In this document: positions 1 through 8,625 of the stretch, piece by piece
Layout of the letters: each line of letters starts with the position of its first letter
How positions within the stretch are numbered: position 1 is the stretch's first letter
Source: Sulfurospirillum sp036802865
Lineage (GTDB): Bacteria; Campylobacterota; Campylobacteria; Campylobacterales; Sulfurospirillaceae
DNA length: 64,000 nt
Reading direction: 5' to 3'
Assembly: GCF_036802865.1 (NCBI RefSeq)
Contig: NZ_DAIRVK010000006.1
Span: 127,741-191,740 of the forward strand
Notes under the pieces: generated by a model
What the model saw: the letters and a program-made list of their open reading frames with translations, nothing else
Databases searched by the model: none
What the model was told of the DNA's origin: nothing
Program-made: the position numbers and the translations under genes

Positions 1-446
1 GAAGTATGGTAAAGTTCTTGAATACGTTTTTGACGAAAATCACCATCAGCATGTAAAAAAATGCTCAAATGATTTGGATACTCGCGTAAAATGTGTGAAC
101 CACATCGTCCAATAATGATTGCCGACTTCTCTTGTGCAATACCTTGAATGATTTTTGTTTCGACTTTGAAAATTGCCTCTTCCGATGGGACAAAGAGTTG
201 TGGTGGAAGATAGACATCGGGACTGCAAATGGTTGATTGGAAGATGGATTGCCAAAAAGAGGGCGTCTTTTCATCAATTGATTCTAAATCCTCTTCAAGA
301 AGCGAAAACTCTTTGGCCACTTGAGCGATAATTTCACGATCAACATAGCCGATGTTAAGTTGTTTAGCCAATTTTTGTCCAATATATGCGCCACCGCTTC
401 CAATTTGGCGACTAATCGTGATAATAGTATGTGAAGGCTCTTTCAT
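1..446 (-). CDS. Cytidylate kinase-like P-loop protein, C-terminus beyond window
   Basis: Reading leftward from an ATG at 446 there is an open frame of 148 codons that runs off the window edge. A strong ribosome site (AGGAG, 9 nt upstream) supports this start. The N-terminus reads TISRQIGSGGAYIGQKLA, the modified P-loop of the cytidylate-kinase-like family, followed by GYVDREII, and later by AIIIGRCGSHILREYPN, the family's second conserved block. Members are small P-loop kinases of uncertain substrate; true CMP kinase (Cmk) has a different context. The gene is divergent from the sensor kinase at 614, with 167 bp between. The function is inferred from family only. Confidence 0.8.
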   Translation of the reverse strand, partial: MKEPSHTIITISRQIGSGGAYIGQKLAKQLNIGYVDREIIAQVAKEFSLLEEDLESIDEKTPSFWQSIFQSTICSPDVYLPPQLFVPSEEAIFKVETKIIQGIAQEKSAIIIGRCGSHILREYPNHLSIFLHADGDFRQKRIQELYHT

Positions 447-613
447 CTGTAATATCTCCTAAAAAGAATAAATTCTATTGCTAAGTATACTCCTGTGTTA
501 CCTATAAATTAAATAAGAAAAGACTATATTGTTTATAGAATCACTCTTTTTTCCGATATATCGAACAAGGCTAAAAATTCGATAGAATAGAGCATTAAAG
601 AGAAATTATACGT

Positions 614-2509
614 TTGGTATGGAATGAATATAGAGTATTGTCATCACATGAAAGGGCATCTTTGAAACTGATATGTTTACGATTTATGATTGTCATGTTT
701 CTTGCATCGCTTGTAAATGCGAGCACTTTGAGTATTGATGCTCAAACGCCTTTTTACGATCTTCTTCCACACAGTGAAATTTACATCGATAAGACACGCT
801 CTATAACCATTGCTGATTTTGAAAAAAATGCGATTACATTGAGCCAAAATGAGAAAAAACTTTTAGGGTTTGGCTATGCGCCTGATTTTGATGTTTGGGT
901 AAAATTTACACTGACAAATACAACAGATGTGCTTCTTGAAAAAATTCTTGAGTATGACAACACCATCACTTCTCAAATAGAATTTTTTGATCCATCTTTG
1001 TCAACACCTCTCAAAGAGGGACTTTTTTACATGGACAATGAGCGTAAAACGATCAATCCTATTTTTAAGATTTCTCTCTTGCCACATACATCGCACACTT
1101 TTTATCTGAAAGTGCACTCTTATATTACAACGCTTATTGTGAAATTGAATCTATGGGAGAGTGAACGTTTTTATGAAAAAGAGATTATCCATCAACTCTG
1201 CTTAGCACTCTTTTTTGGAGCCATCAGCATTCTTGCGATTTACAATCTTTCTCTTTTCTTTTTTACCAAAGACATGAGCTATTTCTACTATGTACTGTAT
1301 ATTGTGGGTGTTATGGTACATCATGGCATTTATGTGGGAATTGCCAATATTTATCTTTTAAATCAAGAGTGGGTTATACGCCTCATTGGGTTATCGCCTT
1401 TTATTGTCGCCTTCCCAATAGTTGCATTAGCCTTTTTTTCGCGCTCTTTTTTACGCATCAAACAGTATCCATTGCTGAACAAAATACTCAACATCTATCT
1501 CATTGTCTTTTCACTTTTCCTCTTTACCATTTTACTGACCAATGCGTTACATCCGTATCGCAATCTCTTTTTTATCTCTCTTTTGGTCTATCTTTTCATC
1601 GTAGCCATTTATGCGGCTTTGAAGAAAAATAGACAAGCCTATTTTATTCTCTTTGGGTGGGTTACGATTTTAATAGCATTTTTCTTTATGTTTCTCTCCA
1701 GTGCAGGTATTTTTAATATTTATGAGCATGTGCGTTACTTTGTTGAACTCTGCATTGTCTTAGAAGCACTTATCTTTTCCATTGCCTTAGCCGATCGCAT
1801 TAAACAGCTTCAAAAAGATAAAGAGATCGCCAATGAAACACTGATTCATCAGCAAAAAAATGAGCAACAACGCCTCGAGCTTAAAGTCATTGAAAAAACG
1901 AAAAACCTCAATGTTGCGCTTGATGAAAAAGAGTTACTGCTTAAAGAGCTCAACCATAGAGTAAAGAACAATATGCAGATGATTGTCTCGCTTGTACGCT
2001 TGCAAAAAGACGAAATAAGCGATGAAAAATTGCAAGATATTTTACAAACGGTGTACAACAGAATCAATGCCATGAGCCATCTGCACGATCTTTTATACAA
2101 ACAAGAGACCATTTTACATGTAAATACCTACGACTATTTTTCGCTTTTGATGGAAGAGTTAGAAGAGAGCTATGAAAAAGATGTCGCCATTCATTTTGAT
2201 ATTAAAACCGATCTTAAAATTGATCAAGCAATGTATTGCGGATTGATTTTAAACGAGCTCATGACCAATGCTTTTAAGTACGCTTTCCCCAATGGGAAGG
2301 GGAGTATTCATATTCTTTTGAATCAAGTCAAAGAGCGGTACCATTTATGCGTATATGATGATGGCATAGGATACAATCAAAATCAGACGTTTCATTCACT
2401 AGGATTGGTTTTAGTTGAAACGCTTGCACTCCAGCAACTCAAAGGGGAGATGCGTGTCGATTCGAGTCAAGGTGTTCACGTCGAAATTACATGGAGTGTG
2501 CATGATTAA
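614..2509 (+). CDS. Sensor histidine kinase, 7TMR-DISM type with HisKA_2
   Basis: Membrane sensor kinase of about 631 residues. An extracytoplasmic beta-rich domain (about 40-180, 7TMR-DISMED2-like) is followed by seven hydrophobic segments (about 190-395, 7TMR-DISM) and a coiled coil. The HisKA_2 phosphoacceptor motif is LLKELNHRVKNNMQ (His about 448). The ATPase domain has the N box NELMTNAFKYAFP and G box DDGIGYN. The frame opens with TTG at 614, preceded by AAAGAGA. A TTG at 662, preceded by GAAAGGG, would give a cleaner signal peptide and may be the real start. It overlaps the response regulator by 8 nt, so the pair is one operon. The ligand is unknown; the neighbouring acyltransferase/biosynthetic locus makes a small signal molecule plausible (inference). 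Confidence 0.9.
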   Translation: MVWNEYRVLSSHERASLKLICLRFMIVMFLASLVNASTLSIDAQTPFYDLLPHSEIYIDKTRSITIADFEKNAITLSQNEKKLLGFGYAPDFDVWVKFTLTNTTDVLLEKILEYDNTITSQIEFFDPSLSTPLKEGLFYMDNERKTINPIFKISLLPHTSHTFYLKVHSYITTLIVKLNLWESERFYEKEIIHQLCLALFFGAISILAIYNLSLFFFTKDMSYFYYVLYIVGVMVHHGIYVGIANIYLLNQEWVIRLIGLSPFIVAFPIVALAFFSRSFLRIKQYPLLNKILNIYLIVFSLFLFTILLTNALHPYRNLFFISLLVYLFIVAIYAALKKNRQAYFILFGWVTILIAFFFMFLSSAGIFNIYEHVRYFVELCIVLEALIFSIALADRIKQLQKDKEIANETLIHQQKNEQQRLELKVIEKTKNLNVALDEKELLLKELNHRVKNNMQMIVSLVRLQKDEISDEKLQDILQTVYNRINAMSHLHDLLYKQETILHVNTYDYFSLLMEELEESYEKDVAIHFDIKTDLKIDQAMYCGLILNELMTNAFKYAFPNGKGSIHILLNQVKERYHLCVYDDGIGYNQNQTFHSLGLVLVETLALQQLKGEMRVDSSQGVHVEITWSVHD

Positions 2510-3191
2510 AACAAAATTGTTGATTGTTGAAGATGAATCTATCGTTGCACTGGATATTAAAAATGCTCTGGTAAAATTGGGGCATGAAGTAATCGCGTGC
2601 GTTACCAATGCGGACGATGCAATAGCTTGCATTAAGAACAATAGACCCGATATTATCATCATGGATATACACTTAAACCATAGCAAAGATGGTATCGAAA
2701 CGGCTGAAGAGATTCAAAGAATCGCGCATATTCCTATCATCTATCTCACCGCGTTTGCCGATGATGAAACCATTAGTAGAGCGGTTAAAACCAATCCCAT
2801 TGGCTATTTGATTAAGCCTTTTAAACGCGAAGAGTTGAAATCAACCATATTGCTAGGCTTGCATAAAAAAACTATGGCAGAGGGCACGGTTGTAGATGCT
2901 TACCTCACTCCTTTGGGAAGTAATTACAGTTATGATCTTCACGGTGAGCAACTATTTTACAACACTATTCCCATTAAACTCAGTATAAACGAGAATTTAC
3001 TCTTAAAAATCTTGATTGAAGCCAAAGGGAAAGTCATCTCATTTACAGAATTAGAATACTTCATTTGGCCCAATAGTCCTATTAGCCGAAGTACCCTTCG
3101 AACGCTTATTTACAGAACCAGAGCCAAATTAGAATACAAAATCATTGAGACAATTCCCTTTGTGGGGTGTAAACTCACCCCTGTTAGTTAG
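2502..3191 (+). CDS. Response regulator, REC plus winged-helix output
   Basis: A 229-residue cytoplasmic regulator. The N-terminal receiver begins KLLIVEDESIVALDI, with the acidic pair ED, phospho-Asp in IIIMDIHL, and the Thr and Lys switch residues in IIYLTAF and LIKPFK. The C-terminal 80 residues resemble an OmpR-type winged helix: a LSINENLLLKIL helix, an ISFTELEYFIW turn, STLRTLIYRTRAKL as recognition helix, and IIETIPFVGCKL as the wing. The ATG at 2502 lies inside the kinase 3' end, so translation is coupled. OmpR-like proteins bind direct repeats, and direct repeats TGTGACGC-N4-TGTGACGC sit at the promoters beginning 780 bp downstream, making this the prime candidate regulator of that locus (inference). 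Confidence 0.9.
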   Translation: MIKTKLLIVEDESIVALDIKNALVKLGHEVIACVTNADDAIACIKNNRPDIIIMDIHLNHSKDGIETAEEIQRIAHIPIIYLTAFADDETISRAVKTNPIGYLIKPFKREELKSTILLGLHKKTMAEGTVVDAYLTPLGSNYSYDLHGEQLFYNTIPIKLSINENLLLKILIEAKGKVISFTELEYFIWPNSPISRSTLRTLIYRTRAKLEYKIIETIPFVGCKLTPVS

Positions 3192-3192
3192 G

Positions 3193-3942
3193 TTATCTTA
3201 AAAAGCATTTTTTGAAAAAGTTAGACACGTCTCTAATGTCCCATGAAAGTACTAAAATAGCTTTATCGAGGTTTCCATAAGCATCTAACTCTTTTTCGAT
3301 GTTCATACCACCAAATTTAGCATACAAATTATAATGGTCGCTGGTGATGGCGGCTAAAATGAGATTGACCTTTTCGGGATTTTGGAGTGTAAGCTCATAG
3401 ATGCCCTTGTAAAAGTTCTTAAACTCTAACCCTAATCCTTTACCATCTTGTTTCACCACTTGCCTCGATAACTCCACCAGCTTATGCTCTCTTAAATAGT
3501 CCAATGAAACATTTTTTTCAGTGGGGAGAAACTGTTTTTCATCAAAAATAAGCCGAATGGAACCCGTTATTTCTTGCTCACTTTGGTAGTAAAAAATAGC
3601 AGAGTGTGTATCGTAGGTATCAAAATTAAGCCCTTCAATTTCATCTTTAAATTCGCGTTGATACCCTTTTGTCGCATAGACCTCACTGCGTAGGGTAAAA
3701 ACTTTAATGAGCTCCTCTGCTGTGGTGGTGAGTTTGAGCATTTTATGGTCACAATCCCATGACAACTTTTTATTAAAGGCGATGCTCTCTTCAAGGATTT
3801 CTTCTAAAAAAAGCCTTTTTTGAAAAAGTCCTAATGCCATCTCTTGCGTAAGTTCCAAAGGCTCATTAGTGCGTAGATCGGCACCTTTTTGCACTAACGC
3901 TTTAAGCTGCGTTAATGCACCATTTTTGTTGATGTAAACCAT
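3193..3942 (-). CDS. LuxI/FeeM-like GNAT-fold N-acyltransferase
   Basis: A 249-residue protein; the start at 3942 was chosen because AAAGGAG lies 6 nt upstream, whereas the longer frame has no such site. Residues 70-235 carry the pattern shared by acyl-homoserine-lactone synthases and N-acyl amino acid synthases: Arg85 in LRSEVY, DTYD at 108-111, GSIRL with Arg130, LP at 139-140, and ELSR with Glu157 and Arg160. These enzymes join an acyl chain from acyl-ACP or acyl-CoA to an amine. The first 65 residues are an extra N-terminal region I do not recognise. It is transcribed divergently from the 4143 operon under a matching operator. The product is unknown: AHL synthase proper is less likely than an acyl-amino-acid synthase. 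Confidence 0.65.
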   Translation of the reverse strand: MVYINKNGALTQLKALVQKGADLRTNEPLELTQEMALGLFQKRLFLEEILEESIAFNKKLSWDCDHKMLKLTTTAEELIKVFTLRSEVYATKGYQREFKDEIEGLNFDTYDTHSAIFYYQSEQEITGSIRLIFDEKQFLPTEKNVSLDYLREHKLVELSRQVVKQDGKGLGLEFKNFYKGIYELTLQNPEKVNLILAAITSDHYNLYAKFGGMNIEKELDAYGNLDKAILVLSWDIRDVSNFFKKCFLR

Positions 3943-3971
3943 GTTCGCTCCTTTAAAGTTGGGATATAACA

Positions 3972-4005
3972 ATCCTACAAGAAGCGTGTCACAGTTAACG
4001 TCACC
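3972..4005 (-). promoter_or_regulatory. Operator and -10 box for the acyltransferase gene
   Basis: On the minus strand a degenerate direct repeat TGACGTTAACTGTGACACG (4003 to 3985) is followed by 7 nt and then TAGGAT (3977-3972), a good -10 box. It mirrors the operator at 4018-4038, which is also 7 nt from its -10, so the two divergent promoters share one architecture. An activator sitting over the -35 position is the simplest reading (inference). Confidence 0.6.
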
Positions 4006-4017
4006 AAAAATAAAAGT

Positions 4018-4051
4018 TGTGACGCAAACTGTGACGCGTATGGTTTATAAT
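4018..4051 (+). promoter_or_regulatory. Operator and -10 box for the biosynthetic operon
   Basis: Two TGTGACGC half sites (4018-4025 and 4030-4037, 12-bp period) are followed after 7 nt by a perfect TATAAT (4046-4051). The repeat occupies the place of the -35 box, as expected for activation by an OmpR-type regulator. The transcript would start near 4058 and give a leader of about 85 nt before the ATG at 4143. Another copy with the same spacing lies at 11187-11220. Confidence 0.65.
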
Positions 4052-4142
4052 TTTTACAGTGTATGAGAAAAAGCATATACATGTAAGGATCTGAGCTATT
4101 TTAAAATTGTTGGAATTTATTACATTATCACAAGGAGTTAGA

Positions 4143-4970
4143 ATGAGTCTTTTGGTTAAGAGGTCAATGTTAGAGACAATGCAAGATGTCATAGATATGC
4201 TACCACCGAGCGTTATTAAAGAGACTATTGCAACGACGATGTCCAGCAAAAAAGAGAGTTTCGCCAAAATAGAAGCGATTTTCAAAAAGGTATGCTCTAA
4301 AAAATACCCCAATAAAACACTGAGTTCTTTTCTAAATGGTTGGAAAGCGACTCATTTAAAGATGCTCCCTATTTATGGGCTTTCTTGCAGACTTAATACT
4401 TTGGGTTTTGAGTGTAAAAATCCTGCACAAAAGATGGATTATTTAGAAGCTTCAGCGTTTAATTCGAGTACAAGCCATGAAGATTTAGGGCTTGGATTTG
4501 ATGCGATTTCACATGGCAGATTGTACGATGAGTTTGCCTATGCTATGCTCAAAAATGATGAGTGGAAACTAAGTTGCTATGATACCAAAGAGGCAAATGC
4601 TTTTTCGTCATGGGTTTATCGCAGTATGCTTTTAAATACGATTCCTTATGCCTTATGTATCAATATGGTCTCTGAGTTTTACAATCATGCTGAGTATGCG
4701 TACAGTTACCAAACATTCAAATACAGTATGGAGAACTTTTACCACTTGGAGGGGAATGCACTGGAAGATGCCATACGTTATATTGATGTGCATAACGAGT
4801 ATGAAACAGAAATTCATCACTTCTTAGCCGTACTCAATTCCATCCAAAAATACGAAGAGGCTTCGGGTGAGAAAATAACCAAAGAGTTGATCACTGAGGT
4901 TATTGATACCTATATTGATCTCATTTTAGTTGCTTTTGAAGCCATATCAAAAAAATTTGGTAAAGATTGA
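4143..4970 (+). CDS. Heme-oxygenase-like diiron oxidase family protein (HDO-like)
   Basis: A 275-residue, mainly helical protein. The start at 4143 has AAGGAG 6 nt upstream. The motif HEDLGLGFDAISHGRLYDEF (112-131) matches the E-x-G-x-G...H-x-x-L block of iron-containing heme-oxygenase-fold enzymes. A later Glu (178 or 184) and HNEYETEIHH (217-226) supply the second His/Glu set. Candidate metal ligands are Glu113, His124, Glu178/184, His217, Glu221 and His225. Such enzymes carry out oxidative steps (N-oxygenation, C-C cleavage, decarboxylation) in natural-product pathways. It is the first gene of a five-gene run with 1-8 nt overlaps or short gaps. The exact reaction cannot be told from sequence, and assignment rests on motif reading alone. 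Confidence 0.6.
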   Translation: MSLLVKRSMLETMQDVIDMLPPSVIKETIATTMSSKKESFAKIEAIFKKVCSKKYPNKTLSSFLNGWKATHLKMLPIYGLSCRLNTLGFECKNPAQKMDYLEASAFNSSTSHEDLGLGFDAISHGRLYDEFAYAMLKNDEWKLSCYDTKEANAFSSWVYRSMLLNTIPYALCINMVSEFYNHAEYAYSYQTFKYSMENFYHLEGNALEDAIRYIDVHNEYETEIHHFLAVLNSIQKYEEASGEKITKELITEVIDTYIDLILVAFEAISKKFGKD

Positions 4971-4975
4971 TAGCG

Positions 4976-5899
4976 ATGAGTACTTTAATGTCTCAATGCC
5001 CAACTTTAGCGTTTAATACAACATTATTCAATAATTCAGAAGATATTATGAGCTATTTAGATGTTTATATAGATAGCCTCTATGACGATGCTGTGCTGAT
5101 GAAACAGGCAAATCAAGACCTTGCCGATCAATGTTTTAGCTCAGGGTTACTCACGTATATTCCCTTAGGAGGCGGAAGCGATAGGCATCTGCTTCTTTTG
5201 GGAGGCATGGGCCCATTGGCTGGTGCATTTGGTATGAAAGCGTGTTTGTCTTTTTTAGAAGATGAGTATTCTGTTACACTTTTTCAAGCGTGTTTTGTTC
5301 CTAAACGCGATTCTGATCTTGATATTGTAATGAGTCTGTATGCAGCACTCGAACACGCTATTCCTCAGTGTCCATCGCATAAAAGTATTGACTTGATTGT
5401 TTTGTGCAACAGTGCACATCCTTATATGGAAAGGGTGCTAAAACATTTCTACCAACACAGTGTCCATAAAGATCGAACCATACGGTTTCATTCATTCAAA
5501 AAATCTGTTGAAAAAAGAAGTAGTGCGTTTGGAAAGCTTAAGTGCATTGCTCTGCAAACTAATTTTGCCGCTTCCGTAGGTGTCTATGGAGACAGCGATC
5601 ATATTTACTCCATGGATAAAATCCCAGATCTATCGGCGTATCAAAAGAATTTAGCATTAGCGATTGAAGGTGTAAAAAGCTTTGACAAACATGCAACGCT
5701 GCTTAATGCCATTAAGGTTTTTCAAGCTTTAAAAGATTATGGGGCAAAAAGATTGCTCTTGGGATGTACGGAGCTTCCCATTATTGTGGAGGCCCTTAAA
5801 AAAGAGGCTCCACATGATATTCAAGAGTATCTCTTAGGTGTTACACTGTTTGACCCTTTGATTCTTACGCTTCAAGAATTTACACAAGCAAGGATGTAG
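4976..5899 (+). CDS. Aspartate/glutamate racemase-fold protein
   Basis: A 307-residue protein of the Asp/Glu/hydantoin racemase superfamily. It shows GGMGPLAG (76-83), the first catalytic Cys in LCNSAH (Cys144) and the second in LLGCTELP (Cys264), so the two-cysteine mechanism is intact. An N-terminal extension of about 70 residues precedes the fold. I chose the ATG at 4976; the frame opens 9 nt earlier with TTG. It lies 5 nt after the diiron-type gene and directly abuts the next gene, so it is in the same operon. Within a biosynthetic locus it may supply a D-amino acid or epimerise an intermediate (inference). It is not the housekeeping MurI, which has a different length and motif set. Confidence 0.75.
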   Translation: MSTLMSQCPTLAFNTTLFNNSEDIMSYLDVYIDSLYDDAVLMKQANQDLADQCFSSGLLTYIPLGGGSDRHLLLLGGMGPLAGAFGMKACLSFLEDEYSVTLFQACFVPKRDSDLDIVMSLYAALEHAIPQCPSHKSIDLIVLCNSAHPYMERVLKHFYQHSVHKDRTIRFHSFKKSVEKRSSAFGKLKCIALQTNFAASVGVYGDSDHIYSMDKIPDLSAYQKNLALAIEGVKSFDKHATLLNAIKVFQALKDYGAKRLLLGCTELPIIVEALKKEAPHDIQEYLLGVTLFDPLILTLQEFTQARM

Positions 5900-7414
5900 A
5901 TGCACTCAATCATTGATTATGTACAAAAGTGGGCGCAACAGTCGCCCGATGCGTTTTTTATAACAGAAGATGCTCAACAGTGGACGTTCCACTCTTTTTA
6001 CATGGATATTCAAAAGTTAGGAACATTTTTAAGCGCAAAAGGAATCCAAAAAGGTGACCATGTGCTGGTGCATTTGGAGCAAAAAAGTCAGCATCTCTTA
6101 GCATACATGGCACTTTTAAATATGGGCGCAATTTGTGTGCATATATATCCTGAGCGGGAAAATGAGTACATTATTTTTGCCGCGAAACATTGCAATGCCA
6201 AAGCCATTATCAGTACTACTTTTAAAGAGTATTTAGACGGTTGTGTGATTATCAATCAACTAGAGTACCAAGACTGCAAACCTTTACATGTAAAGAGCGA
6301 TGATAGGTCTGAGGTTGCTTACATCATGTTCACCAGTGGTACAACATCGACCCCAAAAGCGGTGCAAACAACCCAAGCGAACATTCTTTTTGTAACGCAA
6401 ACACTTATCGATGTTGCGCAGATGCGAGAACAAAAGGAGAAAGAGGTCATCTTTATGCCTTTAGGCTCCACAGGAGGGTTGGGGCATTTTCACGCATGCT
6501 TGATGTTGGGTAACTCCATACATCTTTTGCCAGGGTTTTATGCGCAAATGAACGATGAGAGTTTTGAGCTATTATTTGATGTCATTGAGCGTGAAAATAT
6601 TACAGGTGTCTTGCTTACTCCTGGCATTATCATGAAAATTTTAAAAGAGTATAAAACGAGATTTGCTGTCGTTGGGCAAAATCTTCGCTACATCCTTGCC
6701 AATGTAACACCGATGCGAAGAGAGGTTATCATGGAGCTTTTAGACCTGCTTCCTCATCTTCGTTTTGGTACCTATTATGGCTCAACCGAAGCGAGTCGTT
6801 GCATTGTCAATGTATGCAGGCACAATGTGGGGTATGAGCATTTAACAGGTAGCCCCGCTCGTGGCGTTGCGATTAAAATTGACAATCCCAATCTGCATGG
6901 TGAAGGTGAAATTCTCATCAAAGGGCCTAATGTGATGAAGGGGTACCTTGGACGAGGTGATGATGGCTTTAGTGATGGGTGGTTCCGAAGTGGCGATGTA
7001 GGAAAAGTGCATGAGAATGGTTTGATTCAAGTTCTTGGGCGCATCAAAGATACCATTAGCATTGATGGTCTAAAAATTTTCCCAACCGAACTGGAAAACA
7101 TTGTTCTCTCACACGCTGGCATCAAAGATGTAGGAGTATGTTCTTTGAGTGATGAAATGTCTTACCATCAAATTGGGCTTGTAGTGGTACCCCATACAAC
7201 ATCCGATAAAAAGCAGTTAACCCAAGAGATATACCATCTGCTCAAAATCAAATACAAAGTCGATGAAACGCCCTTGTACAGTTACAAAATACCCAAAAAA
7301 ATCTATTTTGAAGAGAAAATCCCACGAACAGACTTGGGTAAAGTCAAACGCGATGATTTAGCCAAGCTTTTAGACAAAAATAACAAACCCTATTTCATAA
7401 CATTGGAAGAGTAA
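5900..7414 (+). CDS. Stand-alone adenylate-forming (AMP-binding) enzyme
   Basis: A 504-residue ANL-superfamily enzyme. Core motifs, in order: P-loop FTSGTTSTPKAV (144-155), YGSTEAS (293-299), GEILIKGPNVMKGYL (336-350), WFRSGD (361-366), GRIKDTISIDGLKI (380-393), and the C-terminal catalytic Lys481 in PRTDLGK. All residues needed for acyl-adenylate formation are present. There is no attached carrier domain, and no carrier-protein gene lies nearby, so the acyl-AMP is probably passed to CoA or directly to an amine. The ATG follows the preceding stop immediately, with AAGGA upstream. The substrate is unknown; it resembles acyl-CoA ligases and NRPS-type adenylation domains equally. Confidence 0.85.
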   Translation: MHSIIDYVQKWAQQSPDAFFITEDAQQWTFHSFYMDIQKLGTFLSAKGIQKGDHVLVHLEQKSQHLLAYMALLNMGAICVHIYPERENEYIIFAAKHCNAKAIISTTFKEYLDGCVIINQLEYQDCKPLHVKSDDRSEVAYIMFTSGTTSTPKAVQTTQANILFVTQTLIDVAQMREQKEKEVIFMPLGSTGGLGHFHACLMLGNSIHLLPGFYAQMNDESFELLFDVIERENITGVLLTPGIIMKILKEYKTRFAVVGQNLRYILANVTPMRREVIMELLDLLPHLRFGTYYGSTEASRCIVNVCRHNVGYEHLTGSPARGVAIKIDNPNLHGEGEILIKGPNVMKGYLGRGDDGFSDGWFRSGDVGKVHENGLIQVLGRIKDTISIDGLKIFPTELENIVLSHAGIKDVGVCSLSDEMSYHQIGLVVVPHTTSDKKQLTQEIYHLLKIKYKVDETPLYSYKIPKKIYFEEKIPRTDLGKVKRDDLAKLLDKNNKPYFITLEE

Positions 7415-8625
7415 TGCAAAACGAATATAAAGCTTTTTACCATAACCATTTTACGCAAGCACGCTATAAACAGTATCAAAAAGATTTTCAAGAACAATCG
7501 GGGAAATTATATACCCTCTCAACAGCGCCTTATTTTTTAAAGTCTCGCATAGCCTCAAAGATCAAAGAGACGATCTTGCCCACACTCATCAAGCTTTTAA
7601 GCTCCAAAGAGTATCAAGAGAGTGTTTATGCGCGAGGGTGGTTTTTACCTAAAGTTGAGGTGTCTAAAGAAGATTTTGTGGGGTGTGCAGACTTTCACAT
7701 CCATGGAGATGAAGTTAGGTTGATCGAATTGAACTTCTTTTTACCAGGGCACATAGGTTTTGTTGAGCTTTTTCCTAAGCTTTTTTCTAAAAACTTTGAC
7801 TACCCTTTTGAAATTTTTGCCGATGGCTTTGAGCAGAAGTTAGCCAACTTTCTCAAACAAAGATTTGCAGGTACTAAAATTGCCTTGGCGGTCAACCATC
7901 TAGGCTTAAGTGTTCACTACTTTGAGCACTATAAGTATCTTGAAAAGAGTTTGAACAAGCATGGCATAGACGCCAAAGTGGTGTATGCCAAAGATGCGGG
8001 TATCTCTTCCTCGAACAAACCCATGTGGGACAATGAAGAATTTGATGGTGTCTTTAACATCGTCATACCACGCATTTGGGAACATAACAGCGATGTCTTT
8101 GTGAATTACACGAAGCTTTATGCAAAGGCATCCGATCTCTTTTTCCCCAATCCTTGGTGCTGGACGATCGGCGATAAACGCTTTTTGACATTACTTTCAA
8201 ACCTCAAAGCGGGCGATTTTGGATTAGACGCTCAGGATGTTGAAATTTTAAAAAGCATTACCCTCAAAACTCGGTTAATGAGTGAGTTTAAAAGCATTCA
8301 AGAGATATGCGACGCCTTCAAAGATGAAAAGCATTTGGTACTCAAACCGATTGACAATTTTCATACGCAAGGCGTTTACATTCAGCCCTCACTGGAAATA
8401 ATGGAAGAAGTTTTTTGCAAAGATGCTAGCAGGTATGTCGTGCAAGAGCTTTTTAATGCAGAAGAATTTTACTATGAAGATGAAAATGCAACGCCTATTC
8501 GCCCTTGGAGAGCACAACTCAGAACAGAATTTTTTGATGGCGAGTTTTCCAATTTTAGAGCCTACGGTTACAGTGACCCCTTTGGTCTAAGCCCGATGAT
8601 GCCCGTTGTGGTTAAAGATGCCTAA
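7414..8625 (+). CDS. Circularly permuted ATP-grasp-like ligase
   Basis: A 403-residue protein. RLIELNFFLPGH (102-113) with the upstream Asp93 matches the D...E-x-N metal-binding block of circularly permuted ATP-grasp/glutathionylspermidine-synthase-like proteins. FFPNPWCWTIGDKRFL and HLVLKPIDNFHTQGVYI resemble the nucleotide-binding segments, and YVVQELF precedes a final beta-rich part. Such enzymes form amide bonds through an acyl phosphate. The start codon overlaps the stop of the adenylating enzyme (TAATG), so the two are translationally coupled; this suggests sequential activation and ligation (inference). No close relative is recognised, so the assignment is at fold level only. Confidence 0.55.
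   Translation: MQNEYKAFYHNHFTQARYKQYQKDFQEQSGKLYTLSTAPYFLKSRIASKIKETILPTLIKLLSSKEYQESVYARGWFLPKVEVSKEDFVGCADFHIHGDEVRLIELNFFLPGHIGFVELFPKLFSKNFDYPFEIFADGFEQKLANFLKQRFAGTKIALAVNHLGLSVHYFEHYKYLEKSLNKHGIDAKVVYAKDAGISSSNKPMWDNEEFDGVFNIVIPRIWEHNSDVFVNYTKLYAKASDLFFPNPWCWTIGDKRFLTLLSNLKAGDFGLDAQDVEILKSITLKTRLMSEFKSIQEICDAFKDEKHLVLKPIDNFHTQGVYIQPSLEIMEEVFCKDASRYVVQELFNAEEFYYEDENATPIRPWRAQLRTEFFDGEFSNFRAYGYSDPFGLSPMMPVVVKDA

Noticed and set aside
3943..3972. Longer N-terminus for the acyltransferase
   Set aside because: The added codons contain the AAAGGAG ribosome site of the ATG at 3942.
4107..4142. Upstream TTG extension of the diiron-type gene
   Set aside because: AAGGAG is correctly spaced for the ATG at 4143 and the extension has no ribosome site.
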